64,000 nucleotides of DNA from an uncultured Luminiphilus sp. (GTDB lineage: Bacteria > Pseudomonadota > Gammaproteobacteria > Pseudomonadales > Halieaceae). Of this stretch, positions 30,212 to 38,568 are shown in pieces. The DNA lies in assembly GCA_943840615.1 (NCBI GenBank), contig CALSVI010000006.1, positions 82,375 through 146,374 of the forward strand, in the 5' to 3' direction. The position numbers and the translations under genes were made by a program. Each line of letters opens with the position of its first letter. The stretch's first letter is position 1. The notes under the pieces were generated by a model. That model ran no database searches and was not told the origin of the DNA. It saw only the letters and a list, made by a program, of their open reading frames with translations.

Positions 30212-31194
30212 GATTTGACGACGAGCCCGCTGCGGGCGAAAACCTGCCGATTCTGCCGGGCCACACGTCACCCGGCCGCTTTGAGCGCATCCTGCGAGCA
30301 GGTCAATTTGCCGTCACCGCTGAGATTGCACCACCCGACTCCGCCGATCCGGAGGACGTATACGCCCGGGCGGCCCTGTTTGATGGCTATGTGGACGCCA
30401 TCAATGCCACTGACAGCTCTGGGGCAAACTGCCACATGTCTAGCATGGGTATCTGTTCACTACTGACCCGCCGTGGCTATGCCATGATCCTGCAGCAGTC
30501 CTGCCGCGACCGAAACCGCATTGCCATGCAGGGGGATGTGCTGGGTGCCGCCGCTATGGGAGTCTGCAATGTCCTGTGCCTCAGCGGTGATGGGGTGCAG
30601 TCTGGCGACCACCCCCAAGCCAAGCCGGTGTTTGACATGGACAGCATCTCGGCACTCGGCATGGTGCGACACATGCGCGATGAGCAGCAGTTTTTGAGTG
30701 GTCGCGCCATCAGTTCACCGCCCAGATTGTTTCTCGGTGCCGCAGCAAACCCCTTCGCTCCGCCTCTCGATTTTCGGCCACATCGCATGGCAAAGAAGAT
30801 TGCCGCGGGTGCGCAGTTTATCCAGACCCAGTACTGCTTCGACGTCGATCGCATGAAAACCTTTATGGCGCAGGTGCGTGACATGGGTCTCCTGGAGGAA
30901 GCCTTTGTGCTGGCCGGCGTGGGCCCCCTCGCTTCGGCAAAGGCCGCCGAATGGATTCGCAAAAATGTCGCCGGCGTCCATATTCCAGACGACATCATCA
31001 AGCGTCTCGCTGGAGCCGAAGACCAAAAGCAGGAAGGGGTCGATCTGTGTGTCGACCTCATTGAACAAATGCGAGAGATCGAGGGTGTGAGCGGCGTTCA
31101 CGTCATGGCTTACCGTATGGAAGATCGCATCGGTGAGATCGTGTCTCGGTCCAATGCTTTGAATGGCCGCGAACCTTGGCGCCCTGCCGCATAA
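30208..31194 (+). CDS. Methylenetetrahydrofolate reductase, MetF-like
   Basis: 328-aa TIM-barrel flavoprotein of the MTHFR family: FAVTAEIAPPDSADP near the N-terminus (catalytic Glu in AEI), YVDAINATDSSGANCHMSS, LCLSGDGVQSGDHPQAKPVFD, KIAAGAQFIQTQYCFDVDRM and VHVMAYRM. It would interconvert methyl-H4F and methylene-H4F; in this operon the likely direction is oxidation of methyl-H4F coming from the corrinoid system. It is not the biosynthetic MetF context (no metE or metH nearby). Translationally coupled to the MTHFR_C gene. Confidence 0.87.
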   Translation: MRFDDEPAAGENLPILPGHTSPGRFERILRAGQFAVTAEIAPPDSADPEDVYARAALFDGYVDAINATDSSGANCHMSSMGICSLLTRRGYAMILQQSCRDRNRIAMQGDVLGAAAMGVCNVLCLSGDGVQSGDHPQAKPVFDMDSISALGMVRHMRDEQQFLSGRAISSPPRLFLGAAANPFAPPLDFRPHRMAKKIAAGAQFIQTQYCFDVDRMKTFMAQVRDMGLLEEAFVLAGVGPLASAKAAEWIRKNVAGVHIPDDIIKRLAGAEDQKQEGVDLCVDLIEQMREIEGVSGVHVMAYRMEDRIGEIVSRSNALNGREPWRPAA

Positions 31195-31232
31195 CCTTTT
31201 CCCCCAAACTAACTATTCATCGAGCAACACTC

Positions 31233-32129
31233 ATGACCATAACAACCATTAGCTCCGCTACCCGTGAAGTGCACATTGGTTTCGACCAACCGTTTGTCGT
31301 GATTGGCGAGCGCATTAACCCAACCGGCCGAAAAATTCTGGCTGAAGAAATGAAAAACGGCGACTACAGCCGCGTCGAAGCCGATGCTCTTGCACAGGTT
31401 GCGGCTGGCGCGCATATGCTCGATGTCAATGCAGGCATTCCGCTGGCTGATGAGCCCCGCATCCTCGCCGAAGCCGTGCAGCTGGTGCAGTCGATTACCG
31501 ATGTGCCGCTCAGCATCGATTCCTCGATTGTTGAGGCGCTCGAGTCCGGCCTGTCGGTCTATCAGGGCAAGGCACTGGTCAACTCGGTCACCGGGGAAGA
31601 CGAAGTATTGGAACGCGTGTTGCCGCTAGTGGCCAAGTACAAGGCTGCCGTAGTCGCTATTTCCAATGATGAAACCGGTATTTCCGAGGATCCCGACGTG
31701 CGCTTTGCGGTGGCGAAAAAGATCGTTGAGCGCGCCGCCGATTATGGCATCCCCTATAGCGATATCGTGGTCGACCCATTAGTGATGCCAATTGGCGCGA
31801 TCAATACTGCTGGCCTGCAGGTCATGGCGCTAGTGAGACGACTCAGGGAAGAACTCAAGGTGAACACCACGTGCGGCGCCTCCAACGTGAGCTTTGGTCT
31901 GCCGAATCGGAATGGCATCAACGCCGCATTTTTGACCATGGCGATGGGCGCAGGGATGACCTCGGCTATTACCAGCCCGCTGCACCCCGAGGTGATGCAA
32001 GCTGTAAGGGGCGGTGACGTGATGATGGGGAATGACCCCGATTGCACCCGTTGGATTCGCGCCTATCGTGAGCCCGTGGCAGAAGGTGAAGGCCGGGGAC
32101 GTCGCGGCGGGCGTCGCAGGAGCGCCTGA
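31233..32129 (+). CDS. Methyltetrahydrofolate:corrinoid methyltransferase (pterin-binding, MeTr/AcsE-like)
   Basis: 298 aa from ATG 31233. A pterin-binding TIM barrel: FVVIGERINPTGRKILAEEM (the ERINPTG signature), GAHMLDVNAGIPLADEP, PLSIDSS, KALVNSVTGED, DIVVDPLVMPIG, VNTTCGASNVSFGLPNR and the tail FLTMAMGAGMTSAI. It would move the methyl from the corrinoid protein to H4folate. The last 20 or so residues are Gly/Arg-rich. An upstream in-frame ATG (31176) would overlap the MetF gene and is not favoured. Confidence 0.92.
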   Translation: MTITTISSATREVHIGFDQPFVVIGERINPTGRKILAEEMKNGDYSRVEADALAQVAAGAHMLDVNAGIPLADEPRILAEAVQLVQSITDVPLSIDSSIVEALESGLSVYQGKALVNSVTGEDEVLERVLPLVAKYKAAVVAISNDETGISEDPDVRFAVAKKIVERAADYGIPYSDIVVDPLVMPIGAINTAGLQVMALVRRLREELKVNTTCGASNVSFGLPNRNGINAAFLTMAMGAGMTSAITSPLHPEVMQAVRGGDVMMGNDPDCTRWIRAYREPVAEGEGRGRRGGRRRSA

Positions 32130-32132
32130 TCA

Positions 32133-34166
32133 TTGACTGAGGATGACGTCAAAGTCCTGTTTATGCCCTCAGGTCGGCGCGGGTTTTTCCCGCGCGGCAC
32201 CCCTCTACTTGAAGCGGCGCGCAGCCTGGGCGTCGACATTGACTCGGTCTGCGGGGGGCGCGGTCTCTGCGGCCGATGCCAGATCAGCTGCGTGGCCGGC
32301 TCTTTTGCCAAGCACCAGATCGACTCCGACGTCGACCACCTCTCCCCCTTCAGTCAGACCGAAGAAAAGTTTGAAGAGCGAAAGGGCCCGCTTAAAGCTG
32401 GCAGACGCCTGAGTTGCCACACCACACTGCTCGATGATGCCGTGATCGACGTGCCCGCCGAAAGCCAGGTGCATCGACAAATTGTGCGCAAAGAAATGGA
32501 ATCGAGAGACATCCGACTCGATACCGCTACGCGGCTCTACTACGTTCAGATAGAGGAACCCAGCCTGGATGACGCCCGGGGTGAAGTGCAGTTTCTGCTC
32601 GAAGCCCTCGAACGCGAATGGGGTGTTACCGGGGTCTCCCTCGCCCACTCCCAGCTGCGCGCGCTGCAGAGCGCACTGACCCGCGAGGACCGCGGTGTGA
32701 CCGTTGCCGTCTATCAGGAGCACCTGATTACGGCTATCTGGCCGGGACTCTTCGACCAGCCGCGCGGCATCGCGATCGATGTGGGCTCCACGACCGTTGC
32801 AGCGCATCTCTGCGACTTGAACACCGGCGAGGTCGTGGCCTCCGCGGGGGTGATGAACCCGCAGATACGATACGGCGAGGACCTGATGAGTCGGGTCTCG
32901 TATGTGATGATGCATCCGGAAGGCGCCGAGCTGCTCACCGATGCCATTCGCGAAGCGATCAATGGGCTGTTTATTGAACTCTCAGGAGAGGCGTCCAGTC
33001 AGATCGAGGACATCCTCGAGATCGCCCTGGTCGCCAACCCGATCATGCACCACATCTTGCTGGGCATTAATCCGGTAAATCTGGGCACCGCGCCCTTTGC
33101 ACTGACCACCAGCGAGGCGGTTGATACCCGTGCGGTAGAAGTCGGCTTGACCGCTCATCCCGAGGCCCGCCTCTACTGCCTGCCCTGCATCGCGGGCCAC
33201 GTCGGTGCCGATGCGGCCGGGGTGATCCTTGCCGAAGCGCCCGATCGCAGCGAGGCGATGACATTAGTGGTCGACGTTGGCACCAATGCTGAGATTGTGC
33301 TCGCAAATAACCAGCGATTACTGGTGTGCTCGAGCCCAACCGGACCCGCGTTTGAAGGCGCTCAAATCAGCGCCGGGCAGCGGGCAACTATCGGCGCTAT
33401 CGAGCGCGTGCGGATCGATCGCGACACACTGGAACCCCGCTTCAAATGTATCGGTTCCGAACTGTGGTCGAACGAACCCGGTTTTGCCGAGGCCCTTTCG
33501 GATACGGGTGTGACCGGCATTTGCGGATCGGGGATTATCGAGGTTGTCGCCGAGATGTATCTCGCCGGCGTGGTGTCGACTGATGGCGTGGTCGATGGTG
33601 CGCTCGAAGAACAAACGAACCGGATCAAAAAAGACGGGCGGACCTGGTCTTATGTTTTACATGAGACGGATAATCCTGAGGCCTCCGATGTGGTGATCAC
33701 GCAAACTGATGTACGCCAAATCCAACTGGCCAAGGCGGCACTCTACGCCGGTATCAAGCTGTTGATGGACGAGATGGGCGTCACCGCTGTTGATCGTATT
33801 CGTCTGGCCGGTGCCTTTGGCAGCCATATCAGCGTTAGCCACGCTATGGTGCTGGGGCTCATCCCTGATTGTGACCTTGAACAGGTGACCTCAGCGGGTA
33901 ACGCCGCGGGTGCCGGCGCGCGAATGGCGCTGCTGGATCGCAACGCCCGGCTTGAAATTGCCGATACCATTGCCAAGGCAGAACGTATCGAGACGGCTTT
34001 GGCGGCTGACTTTCAGGCTCACTTTGTAGGCGCTATGGGACTCCCCCATCAAAGCGATGCGTTCCCTAATTTGTTCTCCAGTGTTGCGCCACCTGCAGCA
34101 AAGATGTTGGAATCTGGCGAGGCGCCGAAACGGCGGCGTCGACGCGCTGCGCGGCCTAGCGCTTAA
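32133..34166 (+). CDS. Corrinoid reductive activase: 2Fe-2S ferredoxin domain plus ASKHA ATPase (RACo/RamA-like)
   Basis: 677 aa. The N-terminus holds a plant-type 2Fe-2S centre (C40, C46, C49 and C95). A middle linker leads to an actin-like ATPase domain (GIAIDVGSTTVAAHL at about 215, TLVVDVGTNAEIVL, GICGSGIIEVVAEM, RIRLAGAFGSHIS). Such activases re-reduce Co(II) corrinoid to Co(I) at the cost of ATP. The start appears to be TTG (32133-32135): the preceding gene stops in the same frame 3 bp before, AGGAG lies at 32119-32123, and the first ATG would be 10 codons inside. The C-terminal tail is Arg-rich. The gene completes the methyl-transfer set. Confidence 0.9.
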   Translation: MTEDDVKVLFMPSGRRGFFPRGTPLLEAARSLGVDIDSVCGGRGLCGRCQISCVAGSFAKHQIDSDVDHLSPFSQTEEKFEERKGPLKAGRRLSCHTTLLDDAVIDVPAESQVHRQIVRKEMESRDIRLDTATRLYYVQIEEPSLDDARGEVQFLLEALEREWGVTGVSLAHSQLRALQSALTREDRGVTVAVYQEHLITAIWPGLFDQPRGIAIDVGSTTVAAHLCDLNTGEVVASAGVMNPQIRYGEDLMSRVSYVMMHPEGAELLTDAIREAINGLFIELSGEASSQIEDILEIALVANPIMHHILLGINPVNLGTAPFALTTSEAVDTRAVEVGLTAHPEARLYCLPCIAGHVGADAAGVILAEAPDRSEAMTLVVDVGTNAEIVLANNQRLLVCSSPTGPAFEGAQISAGQRATIGAIERVRIDRDTLEPRFKCIGSELWSNEPGFAEALSDTGVTGICGSGIIEVVAEMYLAGVVSTDGVVDGALEEQTNRIKKDGRTWSYVLHETDNPEASDVVITQTDVRQIQLAKAALYAGIKLLMDEMGVTAVDRIRLAGAFGSHISVSHAMVLGLIPDCDLEQVTSAGNAAGAGARMALLDRNARLEIADTIAKAERIETALAADFQAHFVGAMGLPHQSDAFPNLFSSVAPPAAKMLESGEAPKRRRRRAARPSA

Positions 34167-34189
34167 CTTCTCATCGACTGTGAGTTTCC

Positions 34190-35194
34190 ATGAACAACAC
34201 CGCGGACACGCTCCCCTTCCCCTCTGGTAGACCCGCGCCTTATCAACCCCTCACTGATGAGCCTGTATTCGATGCGGGCCGTCATCTGGCGTTAGAGATG
34301 CCTAGCCATACTGCGACCTTGAACGCGCTTGGCTATCAAGACGCGGACCTCGTTGACTGCGCCTCAACGTTCGCAGTGAGTAACGCTTTTCGCATTCTCT
34401 CTGCCGACGGCGTCGCTGCCATGCGTGACGTGTGCAACCAGATCTACCAAAACCGCAATGCGAGTGAAGGCACTGGCGCCAACCGACTCGGCAGTTATGC
34501 CCGCGGTGCAGGATATCGCTCACAGTTTATCCGCGACTTCTGCGACAGCCCTGAGCTGGCCGCACATCTTTCGCAGATTGCCGGCATTGAGCTGGGTCGG
34601 CACTCTGTGCCCGCCGTGGCCTGCGGCATTAACTATGCGCCCGACGACATTTCCCGCGCCATTGACACTTGGCACGTGGATTCCGTCGCTTACGACATCG
34701 TGATGATGATCACCGATCCGACCACGCTCAAGGGAGGCGAGTTTCAATACTTCCATGGCACGAAGCAGGAGGGGCAGTCGCTGCTGGGCATCAGCGGTGA
34801 GGAAGGCGTGGACACCAGCCTGCCCGAAGACCGGGTCATCACCATACCCTTTCCCGAGGCGGGCTTTGGCTTTATGCAGCAAGGCACCATGATTTTTCAT
34901 CGCGCTTGTCGTCTGCTCGAACGCGCCGAGCGCATCACCATGATTCCCTCTTTCGAAGTACTGCCTGCCAATGCACCAGACAGCACAAACACGCTCAACA
35001 TGGCAGACTGGGACGACCCCGGCATGTGTCCGGAACTGGCGCGCCATGAAATCTGGCGCACCGCCGCCCGCCTCGAACAGCTCCTCGACGAAATTGATCT
35101 CAATGACAGTCCCGCCACACTAAATACCCGCATCAATTCAGCAATAGCGCGACTGGTGCGGTTTAGCGACAAGCTGGAAAGTAAGTCCTCGTGA
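34190..35194 (+). CDS. Putative 2-oxoglutarate/Fe(II)-type dioxygenase
   Basis: 334 aa. An HxD metal-binding pair in DTWHVDSVAYDIVMMI, a following GGEFQYFHGTKQEG and a distal histidine in GTMIFHRACRLLERAERITMI give the arrangement of a double-stranded beta-helix 2OG-Fe(II) oxygenase, though I cannot name a specific family. No signal peptide. It starts the second half of the operon, after the corrinoid activase, and overlaps the next gene (GTGA at 35191-35194). A hydroxylase or oxidative demethylase for the operon substrate is an inference. Confidence 0.65.
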   Translation: MNNTADTLPFPSGRPAPYQPLTDEPVFDAGRHLALEMPSHTATLNALGYQDADLVDCASTFAVSNAFRILSADGVAAMRDVCNQIYQNRNASEGTGANRLGSYARGAGYRSQFIRDFCDSPELAAHLSQIAGIELGRHSVPAVACGINYAPDDISRAIDTWHVDSVAYDIVMMITDPTTLKGGEFQYFHGTKQEGQSLLGISGEEGVDTSLPEDRVITIPFPEAGFGFMQQGTMIFHRACRLLERAERITMIPSFEVLPANAPDSTNTLNMADWDDPGMCPELARHEIWRTAARLEQLLDEIDLNDSPATLNTRINSAIARLVRFSDKLESKSS

Positions 35195-36162
35195 GTCACA
35201 GTGCCGAACTAGCGGGAAAGGCCGTATTGGTAACCGGCGCTGCCGGCTGCATCGGCGCCTGGGTGGTCAAGCAACTGCACGAACTAGGGGCGACCCCGGT
35301 AGTGTTCGATATCGCCGAGAATCGCGAGCGCCTGCAGCTGATCATGCCCGATGCGGAGTCCGTCATCTGGGAGCTGGGCGATATCACCGATTTTGAACGC
35401 CTTACCGAGGTGGCCGAGACGCATAACATTGACGCCATTATTCACCTCGCCGCCCTACAGGTGCCTTTTTGCAAGGCTGACCCTATTAGCAGCACGCGCA
35501 TCAATGTGATGGGTAGCATCCATATGCTGGAGTTGGCGCGGCAACGCGGCATTACGCGGCTCAGTTACGCCAGCTCGGTCGCAGCACCCGCCATGGGCGA
35601 CAACGACTGGCTGGCGACCCTTTACGGCGCACACAAGATCTGTGGCGAGCAGATGGCCGCCGTATATTCGCACGACTGGGGCGTGCCCAGCATCGGCATA
35701 CGCCCCGCCATTATTTACGGACCCGGCCGTGATCAAGGCATGAGCGCAGCGCCGACCATTGCACTCATGGCCGCTGAGGTGGGTGAGGCTTACACCATCC
35801 CCTTCACCGGTGACGTGGGTTTTGTTTACGTCGAGGATGCGGCCGAGCGCTTCATCGCGGCGGCCAGCCGCTCTTTTGATGGCGCCTACGTGTTCGACCT
35901 CAACGGCACGCCCGCCACCGTGACCAAGATGCTGGCATTACTGAACAACCATTACCCTGATGCCGCGATCGAGGCGACGGGTGACCCGATGCCCTTCCCC
36001 GCCGAGGCAAACAGCGGCGAATTGGAGCAGCTCATTGGCCTGCCCGACTGCCGGCCACTCGAGGCTGGGATTGCCGCTACCGTTTTGGGTTTTCAAGCGG
36101 CCAAGGCACGGGGCGTGGACCTCGCGGGTATGTATCAACACACACTGGGGAAAACGCCATGA
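35191..36162 (+). CDS. NAD-dependent epimerase/dehydratase family protein
   Basis: 323-aa extended SDR: VLVTGAAGCIGAWVVKQLHELG cofactor motif at residues 12-33, DIAENRERL, IIHLAALQVPFCKADP, SYASSVAAP and the active site LYGAHKICGE (YxxxK). GTG start overlapping the preceding stop, and an ATGA overlap with the next gene, show tight coupling. It would act as a sugar- or acid-type epimerase or dehydrogenase; the substrate is not identifiable. Confidence 0.85.
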   Translation: MSHSAELAGKAVLVTGAAGCIGAWVVKQLHELGATPVVFDIAENRERLQLIMPDAESVIWELGDITDFERLTEVAETHNIDAIIHLAALQVPFCKADPISSTRINVMGSIHMLELARQRGITRLSYASSVAAPAMGDNDWLATLYGAHKICGEQMAAVYSHDWGVPSIGIRPAIIYGPGRDQGMSAAPTIALMAAEVGEAYTIPFTGDVGFVYVEDAAERFIAAASRSFDGAYVFDLNGTPATVTKMLALLNNHYPDAAIEATGDPMPFPAEANSGELEQLIGLPDCRPLEAGIAATVLGFQAAKARGVDLAGMYQHTLGKTP

Positions 36163-37016
36163 AGCTGGTGCGATGGGGTGATGCCGATGCCGAGCAAGCG
36201 GGCTTGGTCGACGCCGCGGGAACGCTCAGAGATCTGAGTGACACCGTCGCGGACTGGTCATGGCAAACACTCACGCCCGAAACCCTCGCACAGGTCGCTG
36301 CGTTGGATACCGATACCCTCCCTGTACTATCCGCCGACACCCGTTTAGGAGCGCCCGTATTTCGACCCGGCAAAATCGTCGGCTGCGCGCTGACCTACGG
36401 CAAGCACGCTGCAGAGGCGGGCCTCGAACCTCCCGAAGAACCCATGTTCATGCTGACCGCCGCCAGCGCCATCAACGGCGCTAACGACCCGGTGATGATG
36501 CCCCAAGGGGGCACCCAGCTCGACTGGGAGGCGGAGCTTGCGGTGGTGTTCTGTAAAGCAGGTGCGAATATTCCGGCTGAGGACGCCATGAGTCATGTCG
36601 CGGGCTTCTGCGTGGGCAACGACGTGTCTGAACGTATCTTTCAGCTCGAGCGGGGCACGCAATGGACCAAAGGCAAAAGCGCCGACACGCTGAAACCGCT
36701 TGGTCCCTGGCTGGTGACCACCGACGAGGTCGGCGATCCCAACCAGCTCGATATATCACTGCATGTGAACGGCGAAGTCAGGCAGCAGAGCAACACCTCG
36801 GACATGATGTACAGCATTGCCGAACTGGTCTCGATCATTTCGCGCTACACCAGCTGGCAACCCGGCGACGTCATGATGACCGGTACGCCACCGGGCGTGG
36901 GCTACGGCATGAAGCCGCCCCAGTACCTCAATGTTGGCGACATCATGGAAGTCCGCATCGACAAGCTGGGCGTGCAACGCAGCACCGTAGTGGCGTATAG
37001 CCCGCGGTATGCCTGA
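36159..37016 (+). CDS. Fumarylacetoacetate hydrolase family protein
   Basis: 285 aa. The C-terminal FAH fold shows KIVGCALTYGKHAAEAG, PEEPMFMLTAASAING, LDWEAELAVVFCKAG (metal-ligand Glu), GFCVGNDVSERIFQ, TLKPLGPWLV and DVMMTGTPPGVGYGMKPP. Such proteins hydrolyse C-C bonds in acylpyruvates or 2,4-diketo acids, for example in non-phosphorylating deoxy-sugar and aromatic pathways. The module with two SDRs and an enolase-superfamily protein supports degradation of a small oxo acid derived from the demethylated substrate. Confidence 0.88.
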   Translation: MKLVRWGDADAEQAGLVDAAGTLRDLSDTVADWSWQTLTPETLAQVAALDTDTLPVLSADTRLGAPVFRPGKIVGCALTYGKHAAEAGLEPPEEPMFMLTAASAINGANDPVMMPQGGTQLDWEAELAVVFCKAGANIPAEDAMSHVAGFCVGNDVSERIFQLERGTQWTKGKSADTLKPLGPWLVTTDEVGDPNQLDISLHVNGEVRQQSNTSDMMYSIAELVSIISRYTSWQPGDVMMTGTPPGVGYGMKPPQYLNVGDIMEVRIDKLGVQRSTVVAYSPRYA

Positions 37017-37023
37017 GGCCAGC

Positions 37024-37773
37024 ATGAGCAACTCCCGCATCGTGATCGTGACCGGCGGCGCCCAAAACATTGGCGCGGCCATTGTTGTGCGCTTCCAAGC
37101 GGCTGGCGATACCGTGATCTGCGCTGATCTCAATGAACCCGCTGCCGAGGGCGTGACTTTTATTGAGACCGACGTCGCCCGCGAAACGAGCGTCAGAGAT
37201 CTCATGACGCGAGTAGAGTTCGACTTCGGACATCTCGACGTGTTGGTCAACAACGCCGGCATCTGCATCGAAGATCCGATCGCTGAAACCCTTGAAGAGG
37301 ATTGGGACCGAGTGATGGCGGTCAACGTGAAAAGCACGTTTCTCACCACCAAGCATGCCCTGCCCCTGATGCGCGCAGAGAGCGCACAGCATCCCGCCAT
37401 CGTTAACATCAGCTCGATAGAAGGCCTTGGCGCCAATCCGCTTCACAGCGTGTACGCCGCCTCAAAAGCGGCGGTGGCGGCCTTCTCGCATAACACCGCG
37501 CTCGAGTACGGTCCCTACGGCATCCGCTGTAACGCCGTGGCACCGGGTTGGATCAATACTCCCTTCAACGAGCAACTGCTTGCCCAGTATCCAGATCGCG
37601 CCGCGGTCGATGCCGCCATCGAGGCGCTTCACCCGGTGGGACGCCTCGGTAACGCGGAAGATGTCGCCAACACGGTTTTCTGGCTGGCCAGTAGCGATGC
37701 CGCCTTTGTCACCGGGCAAGAAGTGGTGGTAGATGGCGGCCGCCTCGCCAAGCTTCCCCTGCCAGCGCTCTGA
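37024..37773 (+). CDS. Short-chain dehydrogenase/reductase
   Basis: 249 aa from ATG 37024, which has GAGG 5 bp upstream and avoids the overlap implied by an ATG at 37009. Classical SDR: VTGGAQNIGAAIVVRF, NNAGICIEDP, NISSIEGLGANPLHS and the YAASKAAVAAF active site; C-terminal GQEVVVDGGRLAKL. It is followed 3 bp later by a second SDR. NAD(P)-dependent alcohol oxidation is expected; substrate unknown. Confidence 0.87.
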   Translation: MSNSRIVIVTGGAQNIGAAIVVRFQAAGDTVICADLNEPAAEGVTFIETDVARETSVRDLMTRVEFDFGHLDVLVNNAGICIEDPIAETLEEDWDRVMAVNVKSTFLTTKHALPLMRAESAQHPAIVNISSIEGLGANPLHSVYAASKAAVAAFSHNTALEYGPYGIRCNAVAPGWINTPFNEQLLAQYPDRAAVDAAIEALHPVGRLGNAEDVANTVFWLASSDAAFVTGQEVVVDGGRLAKLPLPAL

Positions 37774-37776
37774 ACG

Positions 37777-38565
37777 ATGAGCCCTGCAAACACATCGAGC
37801 GGACAACCCCGGGACTTTACCGGTCGCGTGGTCTTGATCACCGGCGCAGGAAGCGGCGTTGGCTTTGAATGCGCGCGCGTCTTCGCCGCTCAGGGCGCCA
37901 AGCTACTGCTAGTGGGTCGCGCGATAGATAAACTCGAGGCGGCGGTAGACGCACTGTCGGCCGAGGCGAAGGTACACACCGCGATCTGCGCCGGCGATGT
38001 CACCGATCCGGCGTTCGCCACTGAGGCGATGGCCGCTGCACAAGAGGCTTTCGATGCACCGGTGGAAGTACTGATCAACAATGCCGGGGTCATTCTGCGC
38101 CGCGATGCGGTCGATACCTCCGACGATGAGTGGCGCACCGTGATGCAAACCAATGTCGACGGCGTATTTTATCTCAGCCGCGCGTTTGCACAGCAGCTGA
38201 TCTATGACGGCGCGATCGTGAATGTGTCTTCCACCTGTGGCGTAGTGGGTGCCGCCGGACTTGCTGCCTACTGCACCAGTAAAGGCGCCTTGAATCAGCT
38301 CACGCGCACCATGGCGCTCGAGCTGGCCGACAAGCAAATCAATGTGAACGCAGTGGCGCCTGGCGCGATCAATTCACCCATGTTGTTTTCGGAACACACC
38401 ACTCAAGCGACAGCCGATTCTGTGGTGGAGCGGAACCAGAGCAGCATCCCTATCGGCGACGTCGCCCAACCCGAAGAAGTAGCTCGCGCGGTGCTCTTTT
38501 TGGCAACCGAGCGTCACATCACCGGCACCATTCTGTCGGTGGATGGCGGCTACACAGCGACCTAA
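37777..38565 (+). CDS. Short-chain dehydrogenase/reductase
   Basis: 262-aa classical SDR: VVLITGAGSGVGFECARVF, INNAGVILRRDAV, NVSSTCGVVGAAGLAAY with the YCTSKGALNQL active site, NAVAPGAINSPM and ITGTILSVDGGYTAT at the C-terminus. It sits 3 bp after another SDR and 3 bp before the enolase-superfamily gene, so it is part of the same transcript. Clearly divergent from its neighbour at 37024, so the two probably act on different intermediates. Confidence 0.87.
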   Translation: MSPANTSSGQPRDFTGRVVLITGAGSGVGFECARVFAAQGAKLLLVGRAIDKLEAAVDALSAEAKVHTAICAGDVTDPAFATEAMAAAQEAFDAPVEVLINNAGVILRRDAVDTSDDEWRTVMQTNVDGVFYLSRAFAQQLIYDGAIVNVSSTCGVVGAAGLAAYCTSKGALNQLTRTMALELADKQINVNAVAPGAINSPMLFSEHTTQATADSVVERNQSSIPIGDVAQPEEVARAVLFLATERHITGTILSVDGGYTAT

Positions 38566-38568
38566 GCT

